59,446 nt of DNA from CAYPEK01 sp964409645 (GCA_964409645.1 CAYPEK010000016.1:1-59446); one strand, 5' to 3'; counted from the stretch's first letter, positions 17,601 to 26,352 are shown. Notes: generated from the letters alone by a model not told the origin. Translations and numbers: made by a program.

Positions 17601-20286
17601 CGACAGTCAGACATTCCGGTTCACAAAGACGGAATCGGCCACGAAACCGGATGCGCCGTACTGGTGCGGTGGGACACATTGTTCACCCCAGCAGAGTACA
17701 TTCTACAGCACGGACGACTCGAACGATTCGATCAAATTGTACTGGGAAAAATCCACATCGGAAAACATTAAACAGTATTACATTTATCGGTGTATCAATA
17801 CCCCGGGCATTTGCATGGGGACCAAAATTGCCACTGTGAGCAACAACGCGTGTAACTCGACGACGCTGACGAAGGTTGTGTGTTACGAAGACCCGTATCT
17901 CGAACGCGGCGCGGATTATTATTACAGCATTGTGGCGGTGGACAGCGGCGGTACGACAAGCGACTACACGCCGACATCGGATAAGATAACCCTGCTGTTT
18001 AAAGGACCGTCGCTCGTGACGCCCGTAACAGACCAAGTGATATACGTGCCTGAGCCGACTTTCACGTGGCTGTCGGTGAGCGGCGCGACGCACTACCTGA
18101 TTCAGGTGACCAAGAAAGCGGACGGCTTCAGCATTCCGTCGAAGATAATCTGGTCGTTTGACACAGGTACGACAACCTCGGCGATTTACAACTCCGACAG
18201 CGGCGCGAGTGGTCCGCTCCTCAACAAGGAGCCGGATGTGGCGGGAACGGAATATTCATGGCGCGTATGCGCGACGAATGACAAGTTCCCGACGGTCGAA
18301 TCGTCGAACTGCACCACGAGAAGCTTCTACAAGAATCTGCTTCCTCCGGACGCGATAAGCCCCGGCAACGGTGAGAAGACAACGCTCGATACGATTACAT
18401 TCAGATGGTCGGCCACGCCCGGCGCGGCGGGATATACGTTGCGTATATGCAAGAGAACCGGCACCGGGTCAAACTGCAATTCACTTCCGATCGTATTCCA
18501 GACCGAAATAGACGGAGCGGACACGGTTCAATATTCGCTGCAAGATGGTGCTGTGAAGTTCGACGCATGCAACCTGACGCTGGACCCGAACTGCACATGC
18601 GCGTACTCCGGGTGCACGCACGATGGTTCATATTACTGGGAAATCAGAGCGTACGATGCTTACGGCGTGGCATCGGGTAGCTGGGTGAATGCGGACAGGA
18701 ACCTGTTCTATAAAGTGTCCAGTCCCGCGCCGCAGCTCATAATCCCGACGGACGGCCAAGTGATCGGGCCGAACTCCGACTGCGGTCTCGGTTCGGATTT
18801 CTACGGTAACCCGACTTACAATTACGAAATAACATTCTCGTGGATGGAACAAAATACATCGTCATACGTCCTCAGAGTTGAATCTATCGAGGCGTCGGAC
18901 GATGGAACGGCGTCTAACACCGAGCATCTGACAACAGTGTTCGAACAGACGATGGATATAAACAGTACGAATACGAATACAAATTGCGGCTCCGGAGGAA
19001 CGAGCTATACAATCCCGTTCTCGGCAGGCCAGAGGTATCGCTGGAACGTCACCACTCAAAATAACCCGTACGATACATCCAATGCGCGCGAGTTCATAAC
19101 CGGTCTTCCCGCGCCGCATCTGGTTGCGCCGCTCAATAATGAGCCGGTAATGCTCGATGCGGACTGCGACGGCAACTCATCGTTCCTGTGTCTGCACTTC
19201 GATTGGAATGGCGGCACATGGACGGTGGATGGAGCAGATCAGGAAATACCCGGAGTAATCGGAGCGGGAAGTTACGATATCGAGATATACAAGAACGGAC
19301 TCGCGGTGTGGTGCGACAGGCAGGTGACTATTCCGACAACCACCGCGGTAACGAATACGACGAATACGTTCTGCGATTTGTCAACGGCGAGCGTCGTGAA
19401 CGGAGATACGTTCACATGGCGCGTGCGCGCGCGTGATGCAACTAGCATTACCACATCGAGCGGTACGGGAATTCCCGGGCCGTGGACTCCGTACTATCAG
19501 TTCACTGTTCTGATCCCGCCGGTCACGCTGGCAACACCGCCGGACAGCAGTGCGGTATGCGATCCGTACAACGACCCGACCGGCATAATCTCGAACTGCA
19601 CGGTTGTGGACTGCCTCGATATGTATTATTCATGGAGTCCGCAGCCGCACGCCAACCTCGCATGTTACCGGATCGAAATTTCGGACACGGAAGATTTCCG
19701 CAACCTTGTCTGGTCGGATAACTCCGAGTCTCCGGTCAACACCTTCCCGTGCCCGCTCAAGCAATGCTATCAGGCGGGTGAGGCGGAAGGAACTTATATT
19801 CCGATGATGAACGGAGTGACGTACTACTGGAGGGTTGGGTCGAGCGTTACTCAGGGCACGACGTGCGGCGCAACATGGGTATATTCCGACGTGTGGGAAT
19901 ATCTCAAACGTCCTCCGATGCCCAAGAATCTTAACATAACAGTCACGCAGACATCCGCGGCTTTAACGTGGTCGGCGCCTCAGGACTGCCACGGAAGCAC
20001 AAGCAGCAGCAGCCAGCCGATCAGCTATCCCGACGTGCCGCCCAACACAGGCGCATACGTAATCTATCTCGAACAGCAATTGCCCACTTCGACAAGCCCG
20101 CCGACGCATATCATAGCGCGCATGTCTTATGCCGCCACGAGCGCGTCACTCGACAACCTGTCTCCGGATACGGATTATTATCTCTGTATGACAACCGTGG
20201 ACGGGTCCGGCTTCGAAACGCACCCCGGACATGTAAGCAACTTCGTATGCGCGTTCACGCATACACTGCCGGAAGAAGAAGAGTAA
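14665..20286 (+). CDS. Giant secreted protein: CsgG/TolB-like amino domain and many fibronectin-like repeats
   Basis: The 1873-residue product starts with a signal peptide ending near AYA (residue 37). A domain follows (about 40-190: KVAAVGIENLTKESLF, LIPEETVVEALNDL, GADTVMVGFVSDIKF) resembling CsgG or TolB amino-terminal folds that sense or build envelope complexes. A Lys-rich segment and one hydrophobic helix (about 285-305) come next. From about 455 to the end there is a chain of fibronectin type III or Ig-like units with recurring YxWxV and YYYKI patterns and unusually many cysteines. GGAGG precedes the ATG. The role is probably surface or periplasmic binding, and no enzyme motif is visible. 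Its cysteine content resembles that of the protein at the right edge. Confidence 0.85.
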   Translation: MFGTILKTRITRWVCIGLIASLAFSVYNTALPLRAYAQDGNAKLKVAAVGIENLTKESLFDEKHGADMLMSELTDVEGIELIPEETVVEALNDLEPNPNVAISVGEAIGADTVMVGFVSDIKFAGTEQAEAEVGISLYSVADGNLLSEALVVGRTTRLGFTGTKEDLALLAVKDGVRNATGFVFENMNHFGVVTMVKGTEVYTNMAERDNIRVGAELAVMRDNKQIASVEVKEASIAHSVGTIVDQKKGVSIKTGDKVRLVYTPYVKDTTSGGVAKVPKKKKMNPVMIGLLAVGLVALASRGGNKAEEATKPLGSQTVASADGRAVVYSSTPFQTGYVPGVPVKVTSPSSSDLGACLNINNNIKPIISPTTTAYEFYLASNPKSSALPGDGYTLIFDMNGIDISGISDKSNLKCATCNTDLGTWEILESTYAKYTAIGNHYGVSCPVTHFTPYVVIDDERVDPIPKPSNFQIQCGDGKVTLSWATITDSNNINYIIYQCSETSCPTIKDTLAASVTTIEYTVQNDTQVCYAVSGKSSMSGQDAEKTAIECTTPSNDPAVCKINAITLVSPSAGIQIQEATPDFIFIGSGTEDYYILTVKLVETSEVVYTQQIQGEGASSTTGRQTFTQAYGGIALSNQQVYQWQVVGYTNSRGEDLTSPLYTFTYTGGQTGSDCCALSAAPEVIAPDNGVSLQVAQPVFIWAEDECAKYYTLDVRNSDGDQMLAGGKITNNYKQYDGPTLVDNVSYLWQVTAYNGCGEELTGQASNFTKVSSTEVADLPVPKWVDGSLEPVIVGDQIVSLRWYAETDSKVIGYNIYRSKDPTITKSDYLDTVYISQLGSPLPSSKCPFQFSSASPGYCDISVTNGEIYYYKISCIQTGDTPGNLSSALSAQPPLQRPQLIGPGGSVAMDVTADTPDFMWFPINGENIQYILSLVKDSTVIWQPTGSVTSITYSGPALEIGQTYTWTVKAFNSANSIMSDDSQTFRFTKTESATKPDAPYWCGGTHCSPQQSTFYSTDDSNDSIKLYWEKSTSENIKQYYIYRCINTPGICMGTKIATVSNNACNSTTLTKVVCYEDPYLERGADYYYSIVAVDSGGTTSDYTPTSDKITLLFKGPSLVTPVTDQVIYVPEPTFTWLSVSGATHYLIQVTKKADGFSIPSKIIWSFDTGTTTSAIYNSDSGASGPLLNKEPDVAGTEYSWRVCATNDKFPTVESSNCTTRSFYKNLLPPDAISPGNGEKTTLDTITFRWSATPGAAGYTLRICKRTGTGSNCNSLPIVFQTEIDGADTVQYSLQDGAVKFDACNLTLDPNCTCAYSGCTHDGSYYWEIRAYDAYGVASGSWVNADRNLFYKVSSPAPQLIIPTDGQVIGPNSDCGLGSDFYGNPTYNYEITFSWMEQNTSSYVLRVESIEASDDGTASNTEHLTTVFEQTMDINSTNTNTNCGSGGTSYTIPFSAGQRYRWNVTTQNNPYDTSNAREFITGLPAPHLVAPLNNEPVMLDADCDGNSSFLCLHFDWNGGTWTVDGADQEIPGVIGAGSYDIEIYKNGLAVWCDRQVTIPTTTAVTNTTNTFCDLSTASVVNGDTFTWRVRARDATSITTSSGTGIPGPWTPYYQFTVLIPPVTLATPPDSSAVCDPYNDPTGIISNCTVVDCLDMYYSWSPQPHANLACYRIEISDTEDFRNLVWSDNSESPVNTFPCPLKQCYQAGEAEGTYIPMMNGVTYYWRVGSSVTQGTTCGATWVYSDVWEYLKRPPMPKNLNITVTQTSAALTWSAPQDCHGSTSSSSQPISYPDVPPNTGAYVIYLEQQLPTSTSPPTHIIARMSYAATSASLDNLSPDTDYYLCMTTVDGSGFETHPGHVSNFVCAFTHTLPEEEE

Positions 20287-20312
20287 ACAAGCTGCGTTTA
20301 ATGAAGAAATTG

Positions 20313-20342
20313 AAAAGCCCCTCGAAAGAGGGGCTTTTTTAT
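20313..20342 (+). terminator. Strong terminator after the fibronectin-repeat gene
   Basis: The 11-bp stem AAAAGCCCCTC/GAGGGGCTTTT (20313-20323, 20328-20338) with a GAAA tetraloop runs into a T-run. Confidence 0.93.
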
Positions 20343-20381
20343 TAGTAATGAATTTTCATTCGGAATTGATTGGAACAGAAT

Positions 20382-21422
20382 CTAGAAGTCGGATTCGTGC
20401 TGGCTTTTCTGTGAAGTTTTCTTTTTCGTCGGAATTTTAAGACAAGTGCCGATGGCAAATAACAGGCAGGCGAGATAGTGGAAGTAAGCGCCCAGACTGC
20501 CGCGGATTCCCTTAATGGTTTCGGACAGAAGTTCCATTTTGAGAAAGGCGGAAAATATTATGACAAAAATACTTATCATGAGAATAAGCGCTTCGTAATC
20601 GTTCAGCCGGTTGAGAAAGCTTTTGCTTTTTTTCAGAATGAGCTTCAGCACAATAAGATATACGATGAGACACACCAAGGCGGGTACGAAAAAGCCTTTA
20701 CGAAAAGACACCGCCGCGATAATCAGAACAAAAATCAGAGCCGCCAGACAAAATATCGGAAAGAAATATTTGCCGTTGAGTCCTCCCGGCAGGCTCATCC
20801 CGGCTATCGAAAAAACCATGAATGTAAAAATCAGGATATAAGGAATCAATAAAAGCAGCGGGAATCTGACGGGTTGGGGCAATCCCGTGAAAATTCCGCT
20901 TTTCATCGGAGGCAGAATACCGTAGGGAGTCACCAATGTTGCTATGAACATAAGAATTCCGATGGCCCAGACGATGTTTTCTATGCTGAGAAGGGCGGTT
21001 TCCGACGCCGGGCGTTTCTCCGAGGAGTAAACCGTGAAAACTCCTTTTTTCTTCGACTCGCCGTCGGCAGGTTGCGATTCCTGCCATTCGGTTGTTTGCT
21101 GTGACGCAATCGAAGGAGCGGTCTGTGCCGACGGGGTTTCCATCTTTGTTCCGCAGCCTGTGCAGAACTTGGCGCCGGGTTTCAGCGGATTTCCGCATTT
21201 CGGACATGCTGACGGCGACTCCGGAGAAGCGGTTGCTCTAATAACGGAAGAAGCGTCTTTTTTAAATTCTTCAACCGGTTCGATCCCTATGAGGTTTCTC
21301 TGAAGCTCGCGTTTTTTTTCGGCGCTGATCGGCCGCCGCCAGCCGCAGTAGAGGCAGCTCGGCCGGTTTTCATATATCTGCCTGCCGCACTGAGGGCATT
21401 TTTCCAGTTTCGGTTCACTCAA
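20382..21422 (-). CDS. Double zinc-ribbon polytopic membrane protein
   Basis: The 346-residue protein begins with two small zinc ribbons: CPQCGR...CLYCGW (about residues 9-27) and CPKCGN...CTGCGT (about 74-92). The second is the classic short zinc-ribbon that often tops membrane proteins of unknown role. A polar linker follows, then about six membrane helices from residue 150 onward. I cannot assign a function; possible roles are membrane sensor or scaffold. It is transcribed toward the terminator at 20313-20342, whose left side is not U-rich in that direction. No partner gene lies in the same operon. Confidence 0.8.
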   Translation of the reverse strand: MSEPKLEKCPQCGRQIYENRPSCLYCGWRRPISAEKKRELQRNLIGIEPVEEFKKDASSVIRATASPESPSACPKCGNPLKPGAKFCTGCGTKMETPSAQTAPSIASQQTTEWQESQPADGESKKKGVFTVYSSEKRPASETALLSIENIVWAIGILMFIATLVTPYGILPPMKSGIFTGLPQPVRFPLLLLIPYILIFTFMVFSIAGMSLPGGLNGKYFFPIFCLAALIFVLIIAAVSFRKGFFVPALVCLIVYLIVLKLILKKSKSFLNRLNDYEALILMISIFVIIFSAFLKMELLSETIKGIRGSLGAYFHYLACLLFAIGTCLKIPTKKKTSQKSQHESDF

Positions 21423-21551
21423 GTTTTTACGCTTAAACCTTTCACTGTAACTATAACTTGATATTAGGTTACGTGCTCGATATTAGTCAAGATTCGGCGA
21501 GAGTGGGAACAGGCGAAGCGTACGTTTGTATGGACGTGTACTGAATATGAT

Positions 21552-21557
21552 TATAAT
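21552..21557 (+). promoter_or_regulatory. Candidate -10 box for hypA
   Basis: A TATAAT hexamer sits 46 bases before the hypA ATG. No convincing -35 match is present at 16-18 bases, so this is a weak call. Confidence 0.3.
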
Positions 21558-21603
21558 ATAGGCGCGTCCCGACGGGGTGCAAAAGAAGGCCGGAGAGAAA
21601 CAG

Positions 21604-21963
21604 ATGCACGAGATGTCAATAACGCAGGAGATAGTGAATGTCGTCAACGAGGCGCGCCTGAGCGCGGGCGAGGATGCAAGAGTGCTCCGCGTGTCGATTA
21701 AACTCGGGAAATTCACGGCGATTGTGCCGGACTGCATTAAGTTTTACTACGAAATGATGACAGAAGGAACCCCGATGCAGGGGGCCGAGCTCGATTTCGA
21801 GGTGGTCCCGACTCTGGTGAAATGCAATGCGTGCGGAGCGGAATATGAGATTGAGGATGTCAATTTATTCTGCACCGCCTGCGGAGGGGTGGACACGGAT
21901 ATAATCGCGGGCAGGGAATTGTCCGTGGAATCGATAGAGGTTGCCGGGGAGGAACCGGTATAG
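21604..21963 (+). CDS. hypA: Hydrogenase nickel incorporation protein HypA
   Basis: HypA delivers nickel to NiFe hydrogenases, and in some bacteria to urease. The start is ATG 21604, which places the nickel-binding Met-His-Glu at residues 1-3 (MHEMSITQEIV); GGAG at 21592 is a good ribosome site. An in-frame GTG 27 bases upstream would bury this motif. The 119-residue protein has the zinc site CNACGAEYEIEDVNLFCTAC with both Cys-x-x-Cys pairs. No hypB or hydrogenase gene is adjacent, so it is a detached maturation factor in this window. Confidence 0.93.
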   Translation: MHEMSITQEIVNVVNEARLSAGEDARVLRVSIKLGKFTAIVPDCIKFYYEMMTEGTPMQGAELDFEVVPTLVKCNACGAEYEIEDVNLFCTACGGVDTDIIAGRELSVESIEVAGEEPV

Positions 21964-21982
21964 ATTTGCCGCGGCCGGCGGT

Positions 21983-22894
21983 TTATTTTATCGGCCTGAA
22001 TTCATCCCAGCCGAATGCTTCAGGATATTCGCGCCAAGGTCCTTCGCATTCGTCATTCATCGAGCATTTCTCGCAAGGCGGACCTTTCAGTTTGCCCTCG
22101 TTAAGCCGAAAATCCGTGTAGTCTTCTATCGTGGCGTGCGCGTCGAATATTTTAGTTCTCGGAATTATCCGTTCAGCAACATATTCCTCATATCCCCGCA
22201 TGAAGCAGTACGGAATGGCTTCGGTCATGACCGAGCGGTCGGCGCGAATTCCCACATCGAGCCCCTTTTTCACGTAAGGCTCGACAAGCGTCTTTCTCGG
22301 CACCATGGATTTGAAGTTCGCGCCCGCAGTGCCGACAGCGTGGACGAAGGCGAACTGGTACTGCGCCACGCCGTACCTGACGAGTATCTTGGCGATCTCG
22401 GGGAGGTGGCGGAAGTTGGGTCGCGTTATCACTGAGTTAGTCAGTACGTATTGGCCGAGTTCCATCAGGTTGATGAGCCCGTGGACGGTCTGTTTAAAGC
22501 TGCCGGGCGCGCGGGTGAGGTAGTCGTGCAGTTCGGGTATGTGGCCGTGCAGGGCTGGGGAGAATTCCGTAGCTCCGGCGTCGATGCATCGTTTGCAGAA
22601 GTCTCGGCTCGCGAACATTCTGCCGTTCGTCTGTATCTGTATTGTTTTGTAGTCGAGTTCGCGCGCGATTGCGAGTAGTTCGAAGAAATCGGGGCGGATT
22701 GTCACCTCGCCGCCGGTGAAGACGATGCTGTCGGCGTCCGCGCGTGCTTCTTGCAGCAGTTCTTTAACCTGTTCTGTTGCTCGCATTTCGTACAGGTCAC
22801 GTTTATTTCCCTGTACGCAGAAAAGGCACCTGTTGTTGCAGTTGAAGCCGGTCTTGATGTCGATCCGGCGTTTTGTGGCTGTTGTTTCCGTCAT
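21983..22894 (-). CDS. Radical SAM protein of the GRMF type, with a carboxy Cys cluster
   Basis: The 303-residue enzyme has the radical SAM signature C19-NNR-C23-LF-C26, followed by FTGGEVTIRPDF (the GGE segment) and TNGRMFASRDFC. The carboxy end carries CEKCSMNDECEGPWREY, a Cys-x2-Cys-x5-Cys-x-Gly pattern fit to bind a second iron-sulfur cluster. It shares TNGRMF, the HGH...HDYLTRAPGSF segment and overall layout with the genes at 22912 (minus) and 46194 and 47833 (plus). The substrate is unknown. It is 17 bases downstream of the 22912-23685 gene on the same strand, so the two form an operon. It may act on peptides, by analogy with neighbours, but nothing here proves this. Confidence 0.85.
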   Translation of the reverse strand: MTETTATKRRIDIKTGFNCNNRCLFCVQGNKRDLYEMRATEQVKELLQEARADADSIVFTGGEVTIRPDFFELLAIARELDYKTIQIQTNGRMFASRDFCKRCIDAGATEFSPALHGHIPELHDYLTRAPGSFKQTVHGLINLMELGQYVLTNSVITRPNFRHLPEIAKILVRYGVAQYQFAFVHAVGTAGANFKSMVPRKTLVEPYVKKGLDVGIRADRSVMTEAIPYCFMRGYEEYVAERIIPRTKIFDAHATIEDYTDFRLNEGKLKGPPCEKCSMNDECEGPWREYPEAFGWDEFRPIK

Positions 22895-22911
22895 CTGTTC
22901 AGACCTTGAGT

Positions 22912-23685
22912 CTATTTTAAAGAATCGGAAAACCCGATGTCAAAAGAATCGGCAGGTTTTGCAACGGGTTTGGCCTTAACGTATTCTTCGTAAATCGATT
23001 CCGGCGGCAGCGGAATGTCTTCAGCGGTGAAACCGAGTGTGAAAGCCCGCATTCCGTTTCTGCCTGCCGCTTCCAATGCAGCGGGGAGCGAGGCGCGTAT
23101 CTTTTCGACCGGCGGAGGTGTCGTACCCGGTGTTTTTCTCATGCGTATGAAAAACATCTGCTCGATTCCGTACTTCTGCAGGAATTGCGGGAGCATGGAA
23201 AGGGCGCCGACGTTTTCCGCGCACACGACTGTTCCGGCCACTACATTCACGGAATTGAACGGCCCGTGGATTCCCGCGTTATCAAGAATGTTGCGCACGC
23301 CGCGCATCGTCTGTTCGAGGCTTTTTTCGACGCCGGTGATGTTGTTGTGCACGGACGGCAGGTGCGAGTGCACCGGGACAAGGAGCTCGGTCATTCCCGC
23401 GAAGATCATTTCGCGCGCGAAATGTCCGTAGGCGAACATGCGGCCGTTGCTGACGAGCTGTATCGTCCTGTATTCGAGTTCCTTCGCGTGTTTGACGATC
23501 TCGATTATTGCTGGGTGGATGGACGGCTCCATGCCTGTGATCGTGAGCTGGTCGCATTCCGGCCGCGCGGTTGTGATCGAGGCCTTGATGGCTTCCGTAT
23601 CTGTTTCGTAGGCCGTGCCGCGCTCGAAGCAGAAGTAGCAACGGTTGTTGCACGCGGTTCCGATTTTTAGAATCTTTGCTTTCAT
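22912..23685 (-). CDS. Short radical SAM protein of the GRMF type, no carboxy Cys cluster
   Basis: The 257-residue enzyme carries C12-NNR-C16-YF-C19, then TITGMEPSIHP, where GGEP of its relatives has become GMEP. It also has VSNGRMFAYGHF. The carboxy auxiliary Cys cluster present in its four relatives is missing, so it probably binds only the SAM-cleaving cluster. It is the first gene of a two-gene minus-strand operon with 21983-22894. Loss of the second Gly of GGE might alter SAM binding, so the protein may be divergent or may need its partner. It starts 31 bases after the predicted start of the divergent promoter region. The substrate is unknown. Confidence 0.82.
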   Translation of the reverse strand: MKAKILKIGTACNNRCYFCFERGTAYETDTEAIKASITTARPECDQLTITGMEPSIHPAIIEIVKHAKELEYRTIQLVSNGRMFAYGHFAREMIFAGMTELLVPVHSHLPSVHNNITGVEKSLEQTMRGVRNILDNAGIHGPFNSVNVVAGTVVCAENVGALSMLPQFLQKYGIEQMFFIRMRKTPGTTPPPVEKIRASLPAALEAAGRNGMRAFTLGFTAEDIPLPPESIYEEYVKAKPVAKPADSFDIGFSDSLK

Positions 23686-23722
23686 GTTAGAATTGCAGAT
23701 GTGTTACCATCGCCGCGCTCTT

Positions 23723-23750
23723 ATTATATAACTAAAGGACGCGCTTACAA
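23723..23750 (-). promoter_or_regulatory. Candidate promoter for the two-gene radical SAM operon (minus strand)
   Basis: Read on the minus strand, TTGTAA (23750-23745), a 16-base spacer and TATAAT (23728-23723) sit about 38 bases before the ATG of the 257-residue radical SAM gene. The spacing and -10 match are good. Confidence 0.5.
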
Positions 23751-23772
23751 ACAGCGGCGCAATGAAACGAAA

Positions 23773-24837
23773 ATGACGAGAGAAAATAAAGTTACAGGAG
23801 CAGGGCGGTTCGGCAACCGTAAGATTATTTTCTTTTTTGCGATTTTGCTTGTGGCGTCTTTTGTTTGCGGAAGGGCGTCGGGCGCGGGCGGCGCGTCGGG
23901 CGCGAAAGTTGTTTTCCACATGGACGGCGGGCTGTTGTACTCGTCGGATTCTCCGCTGCCGATTCTTACCGACAGGATTAAGATTACGCTGAAAAAGCAC
24001 GGAGCGAAGTGTGGGAGAAAGCCGGACGGCAGAAACTGCATCGTTAAAGAATATGATTTCGATTCGTTGTTGGAGAAGGCGGAAAAAAAGAAGGACAATC
24101 AATTAATAGCTGTTGAGATCGGAATTACGGAGGGGCACTGGCAGGCGGCGATTGAAGCCTACGGCGGGAGATACGGCCTGACGGGAAAAAGCGTCGCGGA
24201 GTTCGATGTGTTGGCTGGCGGCAGTGTTGTGCTTCCGCTCGATGCGGACCCGGCCGCGTCGGATAAAAGGTATGTGTTTTGTGAATCGCTGTTCAGGCAC
24301 AATACCGATTTCAGCGAGGACGGCGTAACGATGCAGAGATGGGCGGTGAATGTGATCCCGGTTGAAGGCGGGAAACTGCCGGAAGTCTGGACGTCGCTGT
24401 CAGAATGGGAGGCGTCGCTTGGCGATGAAGTGCGGTTCATGCCGGTGGATAGTCTGGGCGGCGGCGGCGGGATCAGATTTGTCGAGGGAGGCGCCGTCGA
24501 TGCGCAGGGCAAGCCCGGATGCGGGAACGTGGAAGGGTTTGAGACGTTCGCGTCGATGACGGTGCATCTCTCGCCGGAAGAGTTCCAGAATTGCCCGCCG
24601 CGGAAGAATATAATCATGCACGAAATCGGGCACTCTCTCGGCTATATCGGGCACTCGAAGGACGGCACATCAATCATGGACGATTCGGACAGTGTCTGGA
24701 GGAACATGAAGACGGTGGACGCCGGTACGGCGGCGATGATAAAGAAGATATATCAACTGCCCGCGGGCGCGAAGCTCGGCGACGCGGGCTGCGCGGATTT
24801 GCAGGCGGCGATTGAACGGAGAAATTCCGGCGAATGA
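23773..24837 (+). CDS. Secreted metzincin-type zinc metalloprotease
   Basis: I start this at ATG 23773; the longer frame from GTG 23701 overlaps the divergent promoter. The 354-residue protein has a basic amino end and hydrophobic signal helix ending near GRASG. The catalytic zinc site HEIGHSLGYIGH is at about residues 283-294, the full HExxHxxGxxH of metzincins, and a Met-turn candidate (GTSIMDD) follows about seven residues later. The spacing is that of matrixin or archaemetzincin-like enzymes. The amino half (about 35-230) is a large domain I do not recognise, perhaps a propeptide. The stop overlaps the next start (ATGA), so it is coupled to the B12-binding radical SAM gene. The target is unknown. 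Confidence 0.8.
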   Translation: MTRENKVTGAGRFGNRKIIFFFAILLVASFVCGRASGAGGASGAKVVFHMDGGLLYSSDSPLPILTDRIKITLKKHGAKCGRKPDGRNCIVKEYDFDSLLEKAEKKKDNQLIAVEIGITEGHWQAAIEAYGGRYGLTGKSVAEFDVLAGGSVVLPLDADPAASDKRYVFCESLFRHNTDFSEDGVTMQRWAVNVIPVEGGKLPEVWTSLSEWEASLGDEVRFMPVDSLGGGGGIRFVEGGAVDAQGKPGCGNVEGFETFASMTVHLSPEEFQNCPPRKNIIMHEIGHSLGYIGHSKDGTSIMDDSDSVWRNMKTVDAGTAAMIKKIYQLPAGAKLGDAGCADLQAAIERRNSGE

Positions 24838-26279
24838 AAATCCTTCTCATCAGGCCGCCGGGAATAATGGGCGGCGAACATTCACATGCGCTTCAGCACC
24901 CGATTAATCTTTGCTGGCTCGCGGCGGTTGCGCGAGCGGAAGGTTTCGATCCCGCGATAGTCGATTACGAAGTGACGCCTTTCGATTCCGGCGATTTCGC
25001 GGCGATGCTACGTGATATTAAGCCTGCAATCGTCGGACTGACGGCGATGACGCCGACGATAGACAGTGCTGCGCGGATTGCGGCCGAAGCGAAAGCGGCG
25101 CTTCCGGACGTGATGACGGTCATCGGAGGCGCGCACGCGTCGATCCTTCCGGTGGAAACTCTCAAGCAATACCCGCAGTTCGACGTCGCCGTGATAGGCG
25201 AGGGCGAAGTAGTGTTCGCGGAGATATGCCGCGACGTGCGGGCGGGTGCTCTGGGCGCGCGCGAAATTCCGTCGGCGATGATCCGTACCGAGTCGGGATA
25301 TAAAGGATCACCGGAAAAACTTGCGCCTCGCATCGATCCCGGAACGCTGCCGCTGCCAGCGCGCGAACTGCTTGATCTGAGACTCTACAAAGGCGCATCG
25401 ACACCGGGATTGCCGAGAAGCAACTACAATGCAACGCAGCTTTTCACAGCGCGCGGCTGTCCCGGCAAGTGCATATTCTGCTGCTCGGAGCACATCTTCG
25501 GCCGCCGCGTAGCGCACAGGCCGGTTGCGCATGTCGTGGCGGAAATTCGCGACTGCATGAATCGCTTCGGGTTCGACCATTTCACGATCGACAACGACAC
25601 GTTCACGGACGACCGCGCGCGCGCGCTTGAGTTCTGCTCCGCAGTCTCGGCGCTTGGAATAACGTGGGACTGCGACACGCGGGTTGACCGTGTTGACGAG
25701 GACCTGCTGAGGGCTATGGCGGCGTCAGGCTGCGTGAAGGTGGCGTTCGGAGTGGAGACGGGCAGCGAGCGCGTAATGAAATGGATAAAGAAGGGGATAA
25801 CGCTCGATCAGGTCAGGAATGCGTTCAGGTGGACGCGTGCGGCCGGGATGCTGTCGTGCGCGTTTTTCATAGTCGGAAATCATCCCGACGAAGAGGAAAG
25901 CGACATTGAGGCTACACGCCGCTTTATAAGGGAAATCGACCCGGATTTGATAACGGTGGCGATCGCTACGCCGTATCCGAAGACCGAATTAGAGTCGCTG
26001 ATGCGCAACGCCGGGCTGCTCGGCGAATTGCCGTGGAGCGCGTACGGACAGTCGTTTCAAGGAAAGCCGTTTACGCGGACGCGGACGATGGATGCGTCGC
26101 GTTTGAAGAAGGTGCAGTCGCGGCTGTTGCGAGGTTTCTATCTGAGGCCGCGTTATATAATGAGGCGGCTTTCGCGCATCCGCAGTCTCGGCGACGCGCT
26201 CTATTGGTTCGGAGCGGGTTTCCAGTTTTTGTTATATCTTTTTCGAAGAAATAAGGAAAACGCTGGGATGAAAATGTGA
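24834..26279 (+). CDS. B12-binding radical SAM protein
   Basis: The 481-residue protein opens with a cobalamin-binding Rossmann-like domain (residues 1-150: MKILLIRPPG, VGLTAMTPTIDSA, VIGGAHASILP, VIGEGE). The radical SAM core follows, with C209-PGK-C213-IF-C216. This is the architecture of enzymes that methylate or otherwise modify unactivated carbons, including on peptides and lipids. The B12-binding DxHxxG motif is not recognisable, so cobalamin may be bound base-off or lost. The ATG overlaps the metalloprotease stop by four bases, suggesting a joint role such as processing and modifying the same secreted target, though this is only inferred. Confidence 0.85.
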   Translation: MKILLIRPPGIMGGEHSHALQHPINLCWLAAVARAEGFDPAIVDYEVTPFDSGDFAAMLRDIKPAIVGLTAMTPTIDSAARIAAEAKAALPDVMTVIGGAHASILPVETLKQYPQFDVAVIGEGEVVFAEICRDVRAGALGAREIPSAMIRTESGYKGSPEKLAPRIDPGTLPLPARELLDLRLYKGASTPGLPRSNYNATQLFTARGCPGKCIFCCSEHIFGRRVAHRPVAHVVAEIRDCMNRFGFDHFTIDNDTFTDDRARALEFCSAVSALGITWDCDTRVDRVDEDLLRAMAASGCVKVAFGVETGSERVMKWIKKGITLDQVRNAFRWTRAAGMLSCAFFIVGNHPDEEESDIEATRRFIREIDPDLITVAIATPYPKTELESLMRNAGLLGELPWSAYGQSFQGKPFTRTRTMDASRLKKVQSRLLRGFYLRPRYIMRRLSRIRSLGDALYWFGAGFQFLLYLFRRNKENAGMKM

Positions 26280-26290
26280 AGCAGGCCCGT

Positions 26291-26319
26291 TTGACTGCTG
26301 TTGATACGGGTGTTACAAT
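26291..26319 (+). promoter_or_regulatory. Candidate sigma-70-type promoter for eno
   Basis: TTGACT (26291-26296), a 17-base spacer and TACAAT (26314-26319). This is the best-matching promoter pair in the window and lies 34 bases before the enolase ATG. Confidence 0.65.
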
Positions 26320-26352
26320 CAGATTCCAACAATTTATTGCAGGGAGGGTGTT

